Assembly: GCA_038229415.1 (NCBI GenBank)
Contig: JBBROM010000004.1
Location: forward strand, 62,001 to 126,000
DNA length: 64,000 nucleotides
Direction of reading: 5' to 3'
From: JANXUR01 sp038229415
GTDB lineage: Bacteria > Acidobacteriota > Terriglobia > Terriglobales > Acidobacteriaceae
Shown: positions 17,926-25,856 of the stretch, piece by piece
How the letters are laid out: each line of letters opens with the position of its first letter
Position numbering within the stretch: position 1 is the first letter of the stretch
The notes under the pieces: model-generated
The model's input: only the letters and a program-made list of their open reading frames with translations
What the model was told of the DNA's origin: nothing
Databases searched by the model: none
Made by a program: the position numbers and the translations under genes

Positions 17926-19140
17926 ATGTCAAAACTTTCCATTAAAGACCTGCCCTTAAATGACAAGCGCATTTTTATGCGCGTGGACTTCAACGTTCCG
18001 CTGGAAGATGGCCGTGTGACCGATGACACGCGCATCCGCGAAACGCTGCCGACGATTGAGTATGCGCTGCGCCATGGCGCACGGGTGATTCTGGCGTCGC
18101 ATCTGGGACGACCGAAGGGTAAACCGAATCCGAAGCTGAGCCTGAAGCCAGTGGCCGAGCGGTTGCGGATTCTGCTGGACGAAAAAATGGGACGGGGACA
18201 AAACGTAGGCTTTTGCCCGGACTGCATTGGCCCGCAGGCAGAAGAGATGGCCGGAAAGCTGGAAAAAGGCCAAGCGTTGCTGCTGGAAAATTTGCGCTTC
18301 TATGCCCAAGAGGAAGCGAATGACGAGACCTTTGCGCGCCATCTGGCGGCACTGGCTGAGTTTTATGTGAACGACGCATTCGGTTCGGCGCATCGTGCCC
18401 ATGCTTCCACCGCAGGCATTACCAAGTTCGTGGAGAAGTCTGCGGCTGGCCTGCTAATGCAAAAGGAACTCGACTACATGGGCAAGGCGCTCAGTAATCC
18501 CGAGCGTCCGTTTGTGGCGATATTGGGTGGGGCGAAGGTGAGCGACAAAATCGGTGTGATCCAGAATCTGCTGTCGAAGGTGGATACGATCTTGATCGGC
18601 GGCGCGATGGCTTACACGTTCCTGAAGTCGCAGGGGCTGGAAGTCGGCAAGAGTCTGGTGGAGCAGGACAAGCTCGAACTGGCGCAGCAGTTGCTGGCTG
18701 AGGCGAAAGCGAAAGGCGTGAAGTTCCTGTTGCCGGTGGATCACATCGTTGCTGACAAGGTGGATGCAAACGCGCATCCTAAGACGATTGGCGAAGGCGC
18801 GGCGATTCCGGCTGAGATGATGGGGCTCGACATTGGCCCGCGCACGGTTGAGATGTACGAGGAAGAGATCAGCCGGGCGCAGACCATCTTGTGGAATGGC
18901 CCGATGGGCGTGTTTGAGATGAAGCCATTTGCCAACGGCACCATGAAGGTGGCCGAAGCGATCGCGGATAATCCCGGCTCGGTTTCGATTGTGGGAGGCG
19001 GCGATTCGGTGGCTGCGGTTCATGCCGCTGGCGTCGCGTCGCGGATTACGCATATTTCCACGGGCGGCGGCGCGTCGCTGGAATTTCTGGAAGGCAAAAA
19101 GCTGCCGGGTGTTGAGGCATTGACCGATAAAGACCGATAA
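17926..19140 (+). CDS. pgk: Phosphoglycerate kinase
   Basis: The 404-residue enzyme transfers phosphate from 1,3-bisphosphoglycerate to ADP. Intact landmarks are RVDFNVPLEDGRVTDDTRIRE, HLGRPKG, LLENLRFYAQEE, the VNDAFGSAHRAHAST motif, FVAILGGAKVSDKI, WNGPMGVFE and the C-terminal VGGGDSVAAV with HISTGGGASLEFLEG. It lies 81 bases after gap and 21 bases before tpiA, supporting an operon. Confidence 0.98.
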   Translation: MSKLSIKDLPLNDKRIFMRVDFNVPLEDGRVTDDTRIRETLPTIEYALRHGARVILASHLGRPKGKPNPKLSLKPVAERLRILLDEKMGRGQNVGFCPDCIGPQAEEMAGKLEKGQALLLENLRFYAQEEANDETFARHLAALAEFYVNDAFGSAHRAHASTAGITKFVEKSAAGLLMQKELDYMGKALSNPERPFVAILGGAKVSDKIGVIQNLLSKVDTILIGGAMAYTFLKSQGLEVGKSLVEQDKLELAQQLLAEAKAKGVKFLLPVDHIVADKVDANAHPKTIGEGAAIPAEMMGLDIGPRTVEMYEEEISRAQTILWNGPMGVFEMKPFANGTMKVAEAIADNPGSVSIVGGGDSVAAVHAAGVASRITHISTGGGASLEFLEGKKLPGVEALTDKDR

Positions 19141-19161
19141 ATAGGAGAAGGACGAATACGA

Positions 19162-19914
19162 ATGTCACGCAAGAAGCTGATTGCCGCCAACTGGAAGCTG
19201 TACAAGAACACTGCCACGACCGAGGAATTTTTCTCTGCTTTTCTGCCGCTGGTCGCAGGCCATGACCGCGATGAGATCGTCGTCTGCCCGCCGTACCTTT
19301 GTATTCCTTCGGCGGTAGTAGCGGCGCGTGGCTCGAACGTTCACATCGGCGGACAGGATCTTTACTGGAAGCATGAAGGCGCATTCACCGGCGAAATTTC
19401 TGGTGGAATGCTGCATCATGCCGGATGCAGCCACGTCATCATTGGACACTCGGAGCGTCGGCAGTTCTTCCACGAGACGGACGACACGGTGAACCTGAAG
19501 TTACAGGCTGCGCTGGAGTCGAAGCTGGTGCCGATAGTGTGCGTGGGCGAAGTGCTAGAGGAGCGCGAAGCCGGACTAACGGAAGAGGTATTGCGGCGGC
19601 AAGTGCAAGGTGCATTGCGCGGAGTTTCGGGCAAGAAGGCAGCGACGCTGGTGATTGCATATGAGCCGGTCTGGGCGATTGGCACCGGCAAGACTGCTAC
19701 TCCGGCAATGGCGGTGGAAGCTCATGAAGTGATTCGCGCCGAAGCGGCGGAATGCCTGGGCGACGATACCGCAAAGGCAATGCGCATCCTGTACGGCGGC
19801 AGCGTGAAGCCGGACAATGCGAACGCGCTTATGTCCGAAGAAGAGATTGATGGTGCTTTGGTCGGCGGGGCGAGTCTGGACGCAGTCTCGTTTGCGAAGA
19901 TTGTGAAGTGGTAG
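19162..19914 (+). CDS. tpiA: Triosephosphate isomerase
   Basis: This 250-residue TIM-barrel enzyme interconverts dihydroxyacetone phosphate and glyceraldehyde-3-phosphate. Visible are the N-terminal AANWKLYKN with the substrate lysine, VIIGHSERRQFF with the electrophilic histidine, the catalytic AYEPVWAIGTGKTATP loop and YGGSVKPDN. AGGAGAAGG precedes ATG 19162. It closes the glycolytic operon and is followed by a terminator. Confidence 0.98.
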   Translation: MSRKKLIAANWKLYKNTATTEEFFSAFLPLVAGHDRDEIVVCPPYLCIPSAVVAARGSNVHIGGQDLYWKHEGAFTGEISGGMLHHAGCSHVIIGHSERRQFFHETDDTVNLKLQAALESKLVPIVCVGEVLEEREAGLTEEVLRRQVQGALRGVSGKKAATLVIAYEPVWAIGTGKTATPAMAVEAHEVIRAEAAECLGDDTAKAMRILYGGSVKPDNANALMSEEEIDGALVGGASLDAVSFAKIVKW

Positions 19915-19937
19915 CGGGTTGCCCATAAAAAATTCTG

Positions 19938-19972
19938 CCGGGTTGGGGCTTGCGTCCTGACCCGGTTTTATT
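19938..19972 (+). terminator. Rho-independent terminator after tpiA
   Basis: CCGGGT (19938-19943) pairs with ACCCGG (19960-19965), with a further GG/CC pairing inside, and is followed directly by TTTTATTT. It ends the gap-pgk-tpiA transcript. Confidence 0.8.
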
Positions 19973-20010
19973 TGTGGGCGGGTTATCTTACTGAGTAGAC
20001 GGAGTTTCCT

Positions 20011-20502
20011 TTGGTCGTCGTGGTGATGGGCGTGACTGGATCGGGCAAGACGACGGTGGGGACGCTACTGGCGTCGCGGCTGGGCTGGATTTTTGCTGAT
20101 GCGGATGACTATCACTCGTCTGCGAACAAGCAGAAGATTCACGACGGGATTGCATTAACGGATGAAGATCGAGCGCCGTGGCTGGCTTCGCTGCGTGAGT
20201 TGATTGTGGGCTGGACCGCCGCGAGTGAGAGTGCCGTGCTGGCGTGTTCGGCGCTCAAACACAGCTATCAGCAGGAACTGCGGGTGAGTGATGTGGTTCG
20301 TCTGGTTTATTTGCACGGAAGCCCGGAGTTAATCGCGCAGCGCCTGCACGAACGGCATGGGCATTTTGCGGGCGAGGCGATTTTGGCAAGTCAGTTTAAG
20401 ACGCTCGAAGAGCCTGAAGATGCGGTGGTGGTAGAGATTGAAGGTTCGCCCGCAGAGATCGTGGACCGGGTGATGGCGGGGCTGGATATTCACGCAAGTT
20501 AA
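20011..20502 (+). CDS. gntK: Gluconokinase (GntK-like)
   Basis: The 163-residue protein phosphorylates gluconate to 6-phosphogluconate. It has an N-terminal P-loop (VMGVTGSGKTTVG), the gluconokinase signature FADADDYHSSANKQKIHDGIALTDEDRAPWL, CSALKHSYQQELR, and LHGSPELIAQRL with a lid HERHGHFAG. The final LASQFKTLEEPE is also typical. The likely start is TTG 20011, with GGAG eight bases upstream. It stands alone between tpiA and tRNA-Leu. Confidence 0.93.
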   Translation: MVVVVMGVTGSGKTTVGTLLASRLGWIFADADDYHSSANKQKIHDGIALTDEDRAPWLASLRELIVGWTAASESAVLACSALKHSYQQELRVSDVVRLVYLHGSPELIAQRLHERHGHFAGEAILASQFKTLEEPEDAVVVEIEGSPAEIVDRVMAGLDIHAS

Positions 20503-20556
20503 CGTTCGTGGCGGCGCGATGCGCCTTGTGTATCGCGCGCAAGTACGCGTCCTTGC

Positions 20557-20562
20557 TATAAT
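20557..20562 (+). promoter_or_regulatory. Putative -10 box of the tRNA-Leu(GAG) gene
   Basis: A perfect TATAAT lies 36 bases upstream of the tRNA 5' end. No good TTGACA-like -35 is found at 16-18 bases further up, so the promoter is tentative. Confidence 0.4.
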
Positions 20563-20598
20563 TTCAGAGTCCTCAAGAACGGCCAGTGGTACGACCGT

Positions 20599-20683
20599 GC
20601 GGAAGTGGCGAAATTGGCAGACGCACCATCTTGAGGGGGTGGCGCCGAGAGGCATAGGGGTTCAAGTCCCCTCTTCCGCACCA
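20599..20683 (+). tRNA. tRNA-Leu (GAG anticodon)
   Basis: The acceptor GCGGAAG/CTTCCGC, the class II D-arm (GTGGCGAAATTGGCAGACGC), anticodon stem CCATC/GGTGG with loop TTGAGGG (anticodon GAG), a variable arm and a T-arm with GGTTCAAGTCC make an 85-base leucine tRNA. A73 and CCA are encoded. A T-run follows. Confidence 0.95.
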
Positions 20684-20811
20684 ATTTTTAAGAATTTTTG
20701 GCTGCATTGACAGGATTTGTACTAAGCCTGCAAGAGCCAATCGCAAATTTCGCGAACACATTTCTGAACGCAAAGGAAAGCGGGCTGCACTCTCGGCCTG
20801 CACATACGACT

Positions 20812-21174
20812 ATGGTTTGGTGGATGTATCTGGTTGGCACGATTCATGTAATTGTTTGCCTGATTCTTATTGGCGTGGTTCTTCTACAGCACGGCAAAGG
20901 CGCGGATTTGGCGCTATTCGCCGGTGGCAGCAGCCAGACGGCGTTTGGCCCGCGCGGCGCAGCAACTTTGCTGGGCAAAGTCACGACTTGGGCAGCGGTG
21001 TTGTTCATGTTTACCTCGATCACGCTCTCGCTCGGTCAAGGCAAGCATACGGATAGCTCGGTGATCGAGAAGCTGAAGAGTACGCCAGTTCCGACGACGT
21101 CGGCTCCCGCGACGCCAGCTCCAACTGCCCCCGCGCAGCAGGTTCCGACTCCTGCGGCTCCGGTAAAGAAGTAG
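20812..21174 (+). CDS. secG: Preprotein translocase subunit SecG
   Basis: SecG is the small auxiliary subunit of the SecYEG channel. From ATG 20812 the protein is 120 residues: a first membrane helix (MYLVGTIHVIVCLILIGVVLLQ), the family signature HGKGADLALFAGGSSQTAFGPRGAATLLGKVT, a second helix (WAAVLFMFTSITLSL) and a Pro/Thr/Ala-rich tail. The in-frame codons upstream of 20812 run back towards the tRNA and are unlikely to be translated. Confidence 0.93.
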   Translation: MVWWMYLVGTIHVIVCLILIGVVLLQHGKGADLALFAGGSSQTAFGPRGAATLLGKVTTWAAVLFMFTSITLSLGQGKHTDSSVIEKLKSTPVPTTSAPATPAPTAPAQQVPTPAAPVKK

Positions 21175-21208
21175 CGATTCCCAGACGAACGGCGAGGACG
21201 AATCTCCG

Positions 21209-21841
21209 ATGATTCACGAAATCCTCGCCGTCGGCCCTTTGCAATGCAACTGCTCTATTGTTGGGGATGAGACCACGCACGAAGCGATGGTGATTGACCC
21301 CGGCGACGACATCGCACAGATCGTCGCAATTCTCGAACGACACAAACTCCAGGTTAAGCAGATCGTCATCACGCACGCCCACATTGACCATGTGGGCGGA
21401 GCGATGAAGCTGCGCGCGCTGACCGGGGCACCGATTTTGCTGAACGAAAATGATTACGCGCTGATGAAGATGCTTGACGTGCAGGCTGCGTGGCTGGGCA
21501 TGGCACCTCCGGGCGACGTAGCGATTGATGGCAGCCCTGCGCACATGGAGAAAGTCGAGGCCGGAACGCTAAGCGCTACGGTGCTGCACACTCCCGGACA
21601 CACTGAGGGCAGCATCTGCTTGTACTTCGAGCCACAGCAGACGTTGATTGCGGGCGACACACTTTTTGCAGGCAGCATCGGCCGCACCGACCTGCCGGGC
21701 GGGTCGTTTGAGAAGATCATCCGCTCCATTCACAATGTAGTGATGGCGCTGCCCGATGAGACGAAAGTTATCCCCGGCCATGGTGAATTTACGACAATTG
21801 GCGAAGAGCGGGAGCGGAATCCGTTTCTGGTGAAGCGGTAA
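21209..21841 (+). CDS. Metallo-beta-lactamase-fold hydrolase (glyoxalase II-like)
   Basis: A 210-residue MBL-fold enzyme with the metal-binding THAHIDHVGG motif (H56, H58, D60, H61), a second histidine in LHTPGHTEGSICLY, the bridging Asp in LIAGDTLFAGSIGRTDLPGG and the last His in VIPGHGEFTTIGEE. This subgroup is often labelled hydroxyacylglutathione hydrolase, but the substrate is not established. It lies 34 bases after secG and may be co-transcribed with it. Confidence 0.93.
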   Translation: MIHEILAVGPLQCNCSIVGDETTHEAMVIDPGDDIAQIVAILERHKLQVKQIVITHAHIDHVGGAMKLRALTGAPILLNENDYALMKMLDVQAAWLGMAPPGDVAIDGSPAHMEKVEAGTLSATVLHTPGHTEGSICLYFEPQQTLIAGDTLFAGSIGRTDLPGGSFEKIIRSIHNVVMALPDETKVIPGHGEFTTIGEERERNPFLVKR

Positions 21842-21884
21842 GGTTTTTACCGAATGCTTATCTTTTTTATGTTATGCTTTGGGC

Positions 21885-22661
21885 ATGATGCGGCATCTGC
21901 TTACTCCACTGCTCATCGCACTCCTGCTTGGCGCAACAATACAAGCACAAGACCAAATCCAGCAGGAAAAGCTTGCAAAAATGGTCAAAGATCGCACCAA
22001 TAGCTATGTCGTCTGGGGCGACGGCATAAGCAGCCCAGGTGCCACCATCGTACTGAAAGAAATAGGACGGTCGAGTAGCACGGTCCGCTACCGACTTCAG
22101 GCCAAAGGATTGCCCTTTGACAAGACCTATTCTATTCTCAGCTACCCCGTAACCGTAGATGCGCCGCAAGTTACGATGAGTGACATCATCATTGATCATC
22201 AGGGCTTTGCGCTTTGTCGGGGGACACCGGGTCAGACTACGGAGCCGGGGCAGGATGACTATGTGGATCTGGTAGTGATTCCCGCCAAGGGCGAACCCTA
22301 TCGCTTCGGTCTTGTATCGAGCGACGGGCTGCATGCTTTCCAAAAGGTGGTTCCGATCCCAAATCAATCTTCCGACAAGAGTTGCGGTATGCAGTCCGTC
22401 CTGCTGTTCGCCAATTCAGAGTTGGTATTTATAGAGGGCACGGGCTTCAAACCGCATTCAGAGGTCGAGATGATGGCAAGCTCGGAAGGTGAAAGTCACA
22501 ATAATAAGCTGATGGCAGACGGTGATGGATTGGTGCGAGCGTCGCTACTTCCGTATGTGAAGGGGCATGACAAGGGAATGATGACGGTTGTGCTGAAGAG
22601 TCCTGAGTGCAGTCCACAAGTGTCCTTCCCGTGGGGTAAAGGCGTGAATAAACCGCAGTAA
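21885..22661 (+). CDS. Secreted protein of unknown function
   Basis: The product has a signal peptide (MMRHLLTPLLIALLLGATIQAQ) and about 235 mature residues with no motif I recognise. The pattern of short hydrophobic strands, two separated cysteines (FALCRGT and SCGMQ) and a third near the C-terminus (SPECSPQ) suggests a beta-rich extracytoplasmic domain. The region LVFIEGTGFKPHSEVEMMASSEGE looks like an IPT/TIG- or Ig-like strand pair; that is a weak guess. It ends six bases from the convergent aminotransferase gene. Confidence 0.75.
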   Translation: MMRHLLTPLLIALLLGATIQAQDQIQQEKLAKMVKDRTNSYVVWGDGISSPGATIVLKEIGRSSSTVRYRLQAKGLPFDKTYSILSYPVTVDAPQVTMSDIIIDHQGFALCRGTPGQTTEPGQDDYVDLVVIPAKGEPYRFGLVSSDGLHAFQKVVPIPNQSSDKSCGMQSVLLFANSELVFIEGTGFKPHSEVEMMASSEGESHNNKLMADGDGLVRASLLPYVKGHDKGMMTVVLKSPECSPQVSFPWGKGVNKPQ

Positions 22662-22667
22662 TAGGAA

Positions 22668-23858
22668 CTACAAGTTTTTAAGGCAGGCTTCCAGCCGCTC
22701 AACTGCTTCCGCGAATTCCGCCTCCGGCGGAATCAGACTCAGCACCAGATATCCGTCCTGATGGAAGTCGAAGAAGTGACCGGGATGGACGAGCACTCCG
22801 ATTGCCTCAAGAATCTGCACGGCTAAATCTTCGTCGCTCCCCACCGCTGGGACGCGCAGAACTGCGTACCATCCTGCCTGCACTTCCAGCCGTGAACACG
22901 CCGGGATATTGGCGAGCACCTGATCCAGCTTATCCAGGTTGGCCCGCACTCGACGGCGCAACTGCTGCTGCACTTCATCGCGCTGCGCCAGCATTCCGGG
23001 GGCAGCGATTTGCACGGGCGTGCCGACCGAAAGAAACGTATCGGCAATCACTTCCAGTCGAGCCAGCGCATCCGCTGCTACATCAGGCGGCCCGCTAATC
23101 GCCATCCATCCCAACTTCATCTGCGGCAGGCAGCAAATCTTGGAAAGACCGCTGAGGGTGAAGGTTAGGACTGCAGAATTTCCTGCGAAGCTGTGTGGAA
23201 AATCGCTTTCACTTTCGCTGTGAGCGTAATCAAGAAAGACCTCGTCCACCACTAACGCGAGCCCAAATTCCGTGGCAATCTGGTTCAGCTCTTCCCTTTC
23301 GCGCGCGCTCACGGCAGATCCCGTCGGGTTGTTGGGATGAACCAGCACGATGGCCCTGGTGCGCGACGTAACCGCAGCGCGCAGACTCGGATAGTCAATC
23401 TGCCAGCCGTGGTCGTAGACCAGTTCGTAAGGACGCAGGGTTACGTCCTGCAGGTCGGCGAGAAACTGCAGCAGCGGATAGCTGGGCTGAGGGATCAGCA
23501 CTTCATCGCCCGGGTTGCACAGCAGGTGGAAGGCGTGGGCATACGCTTCGCTGGTGCTGGCGGTGAGCACGATTGAGTTGGGGCTTATGCTAGCCGATGG
23601 TTTGCACTGGCGGTAATAGTCGGCAACCGCCTGTCGGGCCGACAACATTCCCACCGGGTTGGGCTCGTACTTGAGCACTTCGGAGCTGGCGAGTGGCCCC
23701 AGCAATTCCTGCGGATAATGCAGCCCCACGCGCGTCGGATTCGATTCGGTCAGATCGAGAATCGGCAAACCCGCGGCCCGCCGCGCTTCGATTGCTTGCG
23801 TGAGGCGATTGGTGGAGAGCTTCCACTGGGTGCGCGCGGCAAAAGGAACGGGCTTCAT
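22668..23858 (-). CDS. PLP-dependent aminotransferase, class I/II
   Basis: This 396-residue fold-type I enzyme transfers amino groups using pyridoxal phosphate. Landmarks are DLTESNPTRVGL near the N-terminus, ASTSEAYAHAFHLLCNPGDEVLIPQPSYPL, the HPNNPTGS motif, VVDEVFLDYAH and the Schiff-base lysine region, where TLSGLSKICCLPQMKLGWM has the lysine after SGLS. The substrate-binding arginine is likely in the C-terminal domain. The exact amino donor cannot be told. I chose ATG 23858 (MKPVPFAARTQW) because the longer frame extends into REP-like repeats. Confidence 0.92.
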   Translation of the reverse strand: MKPVPFAARTQWKLSTNRLTQAIEARRAAGLPILDLTESNPTRVGLHYPQELLGPLASSEVLKYEPNPVGMLSARQAVADYYRQCKPSASISPNSIVLTASTSEAYAHAFHLLCNPGDEVLIPQPSYPLLQFLADLQDVTLRPYELVYDHGWQIDYPSLRAAVTSRTRAIVLVHPNNPTGSAVSAREREELNQIATEFGLALVVDEVFLDYAHSESESDFPHSFAGNSAVLTFTLSGLSKICCLPQMKLGWMAISGPPDVAADALARLEVIADTFLSVGTPVQIAAPGMLAQRDEVQQQLRRRVRANLDKLDQVLANIPACSRLEVQAGWYAVLRVPAVGSDEDLAVQILEAIGVLVHPGHFFDFHQDGYLVLSLIPPEAEFAEAVERLEACLKNL

Positions 23859-23910
23859 GACAGCCCAGTATGGCATGAGCAGCGGAGAAATCATCTGTCT
23901 GTGAGAAATC

Positions 23911-23952
23911 CCCACCCTGTCCACACAGAACGCAGACAAGGAGGGGGCACCC
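23911..23952. repeat. Degenerate GGGGCACC-tagged hairpin (copy 5)
   Basis: CCCACCCTGTC and GACAAGGAGGGG form an imperfect stem followed by GCACCC. It matches the 5460 and 36706 copies in arms and tag. Confidence 0.55.
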
Positions 23953-23963
23953 GGCTTCGTAAT

Positions 23964-23998
23964 CCCACGTCTCGAACATCGCGAGACATGGGGCACCC
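23964..23998. repeat. GGGGCACC-tagged palindrome (copy 6)
   Basis: CCCACGTCTCG (23964-23974), loop AACATCG, CGAGACATGGG (23982-23992), then GCACCC. It is nearly identical to the copies around the transposase and ends about 20 bases before the next start codon. Confidence 0.85.
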
Positions 23999-24018
23999 GA
24001 TTCTGCGAGAATTCTGGG

Positions 24019-25095
24019 ATGACTCCTGCTTCAGTTGCGGATTTACCTTCCACTGAAACTTCGGCTGCGATTGCTCCCACGAATGCGGCGCGGGTTCGCT
24101 TCGGCATCGTCGGCTTTGGACTGCACGGACACAAGCGTCTGATGCCCGCGTTCGCGCTTGCAGAGCGTTGCAGCGTCACGGCGGTGTCGAACCGCTCGCT
24201 GGAAAAGGCTCGCGACATCGCGAAGCAGTATTCCCTGCCTCATGCGTTTGATTCCGCCGACGCGCTGAGCGCGTGCCCTGACGTGGATGCGGTGCTGGTA
24301 ACGTCGGCTGACGTGGCGCATCTTGCCGATGTACTTGCGGCCATTGGGCACCGCAAGCCCGTGCTGCTTGAAAAGCCGATGGGCATGAACGCTGCGGAGT
24401 GTCAGCAGATGGTGGAGACTGCCGAGCGAGCGGGTGTGATCCTGGGCGTGGCCCATGCCTTCCGCTTTCACGAGAGTGTGCGGATTCTGCGTGATGAAGT
24501 GGCGGCGGGAAAGATTGGTAAGCCGGTGTTTGCACGATCGGAATTTTCGTACCTGGCTAGCGGGCATCCGCGGAAATGGCTTACGGATCCGAAGATTGCG
24601 GCAGGCGGCCCGATAGCCGACATCGGCGTGCATTGTTTTGATACGCTGCGCATGATTCTGGCTGACGAGGTGGTGGAAGTGACGGCGCGTGGCTTTTCAG
24701 ACGCAGAGTCCGGGCCCGTGGAAGCGGCGGCGGTGATCACACTGCGTTTCCGCTCGGGGGCGCTGGGCAGCGTGGCGGTTTCGACGCGTGCGACGTATCG
24801 CACGCCAGTGGAGATTGTCGGCAACTCGGGTGCGCTGCTGGCCGACAACTGCCTCACCTCCGAGCGAGAAGTGCGCGTTGAGCTATACCAGAATTTGGAA
24901 TTTGCAGAGGCGCAAGAAGTGAACAACCGGCTCACCTACACACTGCAGGCCGATGCCTTCGCAGAAGCAATGTCGGGCGGAACGCCATTCCCGATCTCCG
25001 GGCGCGATGGCTGGCAAAATCAGTTGATTCTGGATGCGGCCTACAAGAGTTTGCGGGATGGTATAGCGGTGCCGGTCGCGATGGTTGCTCGCTAA
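24019..25095 (+). CDS. Gfo/Idh/MocA-family NAD(P)-dependent oxidoreductase
   Basis: A 358-residue protein with an N-terminal Rossmann fold (VRFGIVGFGLHGHKRLMPAF), the family hallmark EKPMGMNAAECQQM, and a C-terminal alpha/beta domain with GGPIADIGVHCFDTLRMIL, whose Asp and His are the usual catalytic pair. Members act on sugars, inositols or bile-pigment-like substrates; the substrate here is unknown. The first 25 residues are an Ala/Thr-rich extension not shared by the family, so a later start is conceivable. Confidence 0.9.
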   Translation: MTPASVADLPSTETSAAIAPTNAARVRFGIVGFGLHGHKRLMPAFALAERCSVTAVSNRSLEKARDIAKQYSLPHAFDSADALSACPDVDAVLVTSADVAHLADVLAAIGHRKPVLLEKPMGMNAAECQQMVETAERAGVILGVAHAFRFHESVRILRDEVAAGKIGKPVFARSEFSYLASGHPRKWLTDPKIAAGGPIADIGVHCFDTLRMILADEVVEVTARGFSDAESGPVEAAAVITLRFRSGALGSVAVSTRATYRTPVEIVGNSGALLADNCLTSEREVRVELYQNLEFAEAQEVNNRLTYTLQADAFAEAMSGGTPFPISGRDGWQNQLILDAAYKSLRDGIAVPVAMVAR

Positions 25096-25507
25096 CTTTG
25101 ACCGGCCCCGCCAAACCGCTGCCGTTTTTCCGGCAGAACTCGACAGAAGCGGGTAGTTCGAGGACGTGGAGTACAGCTACAGCAGACCCATGCTCCGCAA
25201 CCTGGGAACTGGATCAAGAACCGACTCACGACGAAACACCCAGCGAGCCACGGCGAACCCAATCATCACATAAACGAACTGCGCCAACTTCATCATTCCT
25301 CTTCCTCCCCAACGGTCGCCTTTTCCGGCTTATCACGGCAAAGCGGGGGAGAATCGTCCTACAAGTTCGACCTTAGCGCTACGTGGAGCCAAGGTCAATG
25401 TCACGAACGTGCAAGGGGTTGACTCAAAAGGGTCATATTGACGGGGGGTGGATTTTCGTCGCCTGGTTGCGGCTTTCCAAAGCAACGTTGTAAAGTTTAG
25501 ATAGGGT
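25096..25507. other. Intergenic region holding one possible small gene
   Basis: This 412-base region separates the oxidoreductase from the small His/Cys protein. Apart from the candidate 39-residue minus-strand gene listed separately I see no gene, RNA or clear repeat in it. Confidence 0.5.
25177..25296 (-). CDS. Candidate small single-span membrane protein (39 residues)
   Basis: The minus strand encodes a 39-residue peptide beginning MMKLAQFVYVMIGFAVARWV and ending FRRESVLDPVPRLRSMGLL. The first half is a plausible membrane helix ended by Trp and Arg residues (positive-inside end WVFRR), and the second half is polar. Upstream is GGGGAGGAAGAGGA, a strong Shine-Dalgarno placed just before the double ATG. 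No homologue is known to me. The case rests on the RBS, helix pattern and the otherwise empty region. Confidence 0.5.
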   Translation of the reverse strand: MMKLAQFVYVMIGFAVARWVFRRESVLDPVPRLRSMGLL

Positions 25508-25786
25508 ATGGTTCGGATGCACGGCTTTAAAAAATGGATTGCGCTGGTTTGTCTGCTTCTGACCTTCGGGTCGGGAGTCGCCGTGGTTGCGCACCACCAC
25601 GCCAGTGGCACCGAATCCGGACAGTGTGCGGTATGCGCGGCGGCCCATTCAGCCGCGTCTACTGAAGTCAGCCCTCAACCGCCCGTTACAACCGTTTGGG
25701 CTAGCGTCGCCCCCACTCCTCGTTCAATCCCACGCCAACCTGTAGCGTTCTTCGCCCTCTACATTCGACCTCCGCCTTCGGCGTAA
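25508..25786 (+). CDS. Small His/Cys-motif exported protein (DUF2946-like)
   Basis: A 92-residue protein with an N-terminal hydrophobic segment (WIALVCLLLTFGSGVAVVA) followed by HHHASGTESGQCAVCAAAHSA, which has a triple-His and a CxxC before a further His. That arrangement resembles DUF2946-type small proteins thought to bind metal ions near TonB receptors. The C-terminal half is Pro-rich. It precedes the TonB-dependent receptor by 70 bases, so they may share a transcript. Metal binding is inference. Confidence 0.65.
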   Translation: MVRMHGFKKWIALVCLLLTFGSGVAVVAHHHASGTESGQCAVCAAAHSAASTEVSPQPPVTTVWASVAPTPRSIPRQPVAFFALYIRPPPSA

Positions 25787-25856
25787 CCCCCAGTGACTTG
25801 CATCGCAACCAAGCGATGTGTGGGCGGTTTTGCTTTTCATGTTTTTGGAGGATTCC

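Noticed and set aside
22668..24218. 516-codon version of the aminotransferase
   Set aside because: The extra N-terminal part reads through two palindromic repeats and into the divergent oxidoreductase gene; ATG 23858 gives the normal family length.
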